Shown piece by piece: positions 61,921-64,000 of a DNA stretch of 64,000 nt. The translations under genes and the position numbers were made by a program. A model generated the notes under the pieces. The model saw only the letters and a list, made by a program, of their open reading frames with translations. It was not told the DNA's origin and made no database searches. This stretch comes from an uncultured Anaerolineae bacterium. GTDB taxonomy: Bacteria; Chloroflexota; Anaerolineae; CG2-30-64-16. The stretch is taken from contig CAKZKT010000055.1 of NCBI GenBank assembly GCA_937124585.1, positions 53,758 to 117,757 of the forward strand. The letters are read 5' to 3'. Positions within the stretch are counted from its first letter, which is position 1. Every line of letters begins with the position of its first letter.

Positions 61921-62343
61921 TTAGAAATGTTTGATCAGCCGCCAATGATTGCGGCCGGGCAGGCGCTCATAGGTGACCACATCCATGAGCTGGTTCATCA
62001 GAAACAGGCCGTAGCCGCGCTCCTGGCCATGCTCCAGGTCGGGCTGGCGTGCCTGGCCCGGCTCGAACGGCCGGCCGGCATCGTAGATCTCGGCCACCAG
62101 GCACCGCGGCTCGGCCTGGACCGAGAGTTCGATGTGGATGCGGCCGTCCTCTGCGCCGGCGTAGGCGTGATCCACGATGTTGGCGCAGGTCTCCTGGACG
62201 GCGAGCTGCAACGCGTAGCTGACCATGCCTCGATCCGGCACGTCTTCGATCCGTTCGATCCAGGCCGCGATGCAGGCCGTGGCGATGTTCAGATAACGGT
62301 GTGCGGCAGGCAGTTCCAGCACGACGGCAAAGGGAGTGCTCAT
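61921..62343 (-). CDS. RsbW/SpoIIAB-like anti-sigma factor kinase (HATPase)
   Basis: ALQLAVQETCANIVDHAYAG and GYGLFLMNQLMDVVTYE. Confidence 0.9.
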   Translation of the reverse strand: MSTPFAVVLELPAAHRYLNIATACIAAWIERIEDVPDRGMVSYALQLAVQETCANIVDHAYAGAEDGRIHIELSVQAEPRCLVAEIYDAGRPFEPGQARQPDLEHGQERGYGLFLMNQLMDVVTYERLPGRNHWRLIKHF

Positions 62344-63878
62344 GTGGGCATACCCTTCAGGATGATCAGAGTCTGGTCGTCGTCCTGTGAGTGGCCCGCG
62401 CTGAACTCGGCGACGGCAGCATAAAACTGGCCGGCGATCTCATCGGCGCGACGAGCTGCCGTCTGCTCGGTCAGCGCCAGCAAGCGTTCATAGCCGAACA
62501 GATCGCCGGCCGCATTGCGTGCCTCGTTGAAGCCGTCGGTGGCCACGATCAACAGGTCGTCGGGGCCGAAGGGCGTTGTCTGGTTCTCGGACAGGTTGAG
62601 CGGCAACATGCCGAGCGCCGGGCCATCGGCCTCCAGCAGGCGAGTCGGGCCACCGGCCGGCCGGTAGATGACAGGCGAGTGTCCCAGGTTGGCATAGCAG
62701 AGTTGCCGTTGTTGCGGATCATACTGGCCCAGGAAGACGGTGACGAACATGCCCACTTCGGTCAGGTCATCGTACAATTCCTCGGTGGCGCGGCTCATGA
62801 TCTCGGCCGGGGTGGGCCAGGCCGGCCGGGCGCCGACCGGGCGGCCGGCGCTGCGCAGTACGGTGCGCGTCATGGCCATGATGAGCGCGGCCGAGATGCC
62901 TTTGCCCGACACATCGCCCACAGCGAAGGTGAGCGGGCCGCCGGGCGTGTGCCCCAGGTCGTAGAAATCGCCGCCCACCTCCAGGGCCGGCTGGGTGCGG
63001 GCGAAGATGTCCACGCCGGACAGGGTCGGCAGCTGCTGCGGCAGGAGATGCATCTGCACTCGCCGCGCCAGCGCCATCTCGGTTTCCAGCCGCGTCTGTG
63101 CCAGTTTTTCCTGGTACAGCTGCACGTTTTCGATCTGTGCGCCGGCCTGTTCGGCAATGGCGCGCGTCAACTTCATGTCGGGCGAGCCGAAGGGGCCATC
63201 CGGCTTGTTCAGCACGACGAGCGCGGCCGTGATCCGGCTCTGGATTTGGATCGGCGCCATGAAAAGGTTGTAGATCCCGGCGGGCAGGTCGGCGCCGCCG
63301 GCGTCCTCGCGGGCCAACAGCAAGCCACGGCCACGCGCTCGCATTTGGGTGAACACGCGCAGGAGCCAGGCCGCGTCGGTCTGGTTCGGTGGATGTTGGA
63401 CAACGATCGGCGACTCGCCGTCGGGCCACATCAGGGCGGCCGCGGCCTCGGTTTTGACCAGCCGCGCGGCCTCGCGCGCCAGCGCGGAGAGGGTTTCGGG
63501 GATGCTGAGATGGCTGCGCATGGAGCGGGCCAGATCATAGAGGGCCAGGATTTGATCCTGCGCCTCAATCAGCTCGTTGGTGATACTGTCCATCTCAGCC
63601 TCGAGCTGGCTCCAGTGGCTCAGGAGCGCGGCGTCCGCGATCAGGCGGGCCTGGGCTTTTGGGCCGGCCAGACCCGTCACGAGCAGCTCGCCCGACTGGC
63701 CGACCGGTGCCTGCACGGCTGCGCGCAGGTCTGGCTCGCCGATGAGTGTGCCGGCCGGCCACACTGCGAGCGGCTTGCCGTCGGCCCACGCGCTGAAGCT
63801 CTGCGCGCCGGCGCGCAGCCAGGCGTCGGCCAACGTCGCGATCTGCGACCGATGTGCGGAGATCAGCTGTGCCAACAT
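62340..63878 (-). CDS. GAF + SpoIIE/RsbU-type PP2C phosphatase
   Basis: ALEVGGDFYDLGHTPGGPLTFAVGDVSGKGISAALIMAM; DDLLIVATDGFNEARN. Confidence 0.93.
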   Translation of the reverse strand: MLAQLISAHRSQIATLADAWLRAGAQSFSAWADGKPLAVWPAGTLIGEPDLRAAVQAPVGQSGELLVTGLAGPKAQARLIADAALLSHWSQLEAEMDSITNELIEAQDQILALYDLARSMRSHLSIPETLSALAREAARLVKTEAAAALMWPDGESPIVVQHPPNQTDAAWLLRVFTQMRARGRGLLLAREDAGGADLPAGIYNLFMAPIQIQSRITAALVVLNKPDGPFGSPDMKLTRAIAEQAGAQIENVQLYQEKLAQTRLETEMALARRVQMHLLPQQLPTLSGVDIFARTQPALEVGGDFYDLGHTPGGPLTFAVGDVSGKGISAALIMAMTRTVLRSAGRPVGARPAWPTPAEIMSRATEELYDDLTEVGMFVTVFLGQYDPQQRQLCYANLGHSPVIYRPAGGPTRLLEADGPALGMLPLNLSENQTTPFGPDDLLIVATDGFNEARNAAGDLFGYERLLALTEQTAARRADEIAGQFYAAVAEFSAGHSQDDDQTLIILKGMPT

Positions 63879-63911
63879 GGATGTGCTCCCGCAAGAGGCT
63901 TCGCGCCGAGA

Positions 63912-64000
63912 TTATGGCGCGGTCGGCAGCGTGAAATAGAACGTGCTCCCCTGGCCGGGCTGCGATTCGACCCAGATGCGGCCGCCGTGGCGCTCCACGA
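63912..64000 (-). CDS. Histidine kinase, C-terminal end only (truncated by window)
   Basis: Reverse complement encodes VERHGGRIWVESQPGQGSTFYFTLPTAP*, HATPase G2-box region. Confidence 0.8.
   Translation of the reverse strand, partial: VERHGGRIWVESQPGQGSTFYFTLPTAP

Overview
The window is a gene-dense, high-GC chromosomal segment, probably Chloroflexota by overall gene content (inference, not tested). I found no tRNA, rRNA, CRISPR array, transposase or phage genes. I support about 44 CDSs, most of them housekeeping: parA start, ubiX/ubiE next to an SsuABC-type ABC transporter, mntP, a BMP-type nucleoside ABC operon, a PDO-like redox protein, citrate synthase, prs, ftsK, rnj, rimI/tsaB/tsaE, uvrC, holA, mutS2, rlmD-type methyltransferase, rpsO-pnp, lepB, cysD/cysNC, pgk-gap, yvcK, a large secreted subtilase, a peptidase/creatininase/aminotransferase cluster, and a partner-switching plus hybrid histidine kinase signalling cluster. 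The most interesting signals are: (1) the gap-pgk spacer, built from octamer repeats in inverted orientation that would fold into a long periodic hairpin, with the same octamers at the pgk 3' end; (2) a structured rpsO-pnp intergenic region with several strong hairpins; (3) a perfect 46-bp palindrome next to the subtilase; (4) long structured leaders upstream of the aminotransferase, the subtilase and the BMP operon; (5) an 853-aa protein with repeated cNMP-like domains followed by a duplicated 2TM+PH-like module; (6) an AI-2E-transporter/HAD fusion; (7) a transporter-quinone-gene operon; (8) repeated intergenic hairpin families. No single unambiguous new defence or mobile system was seen.
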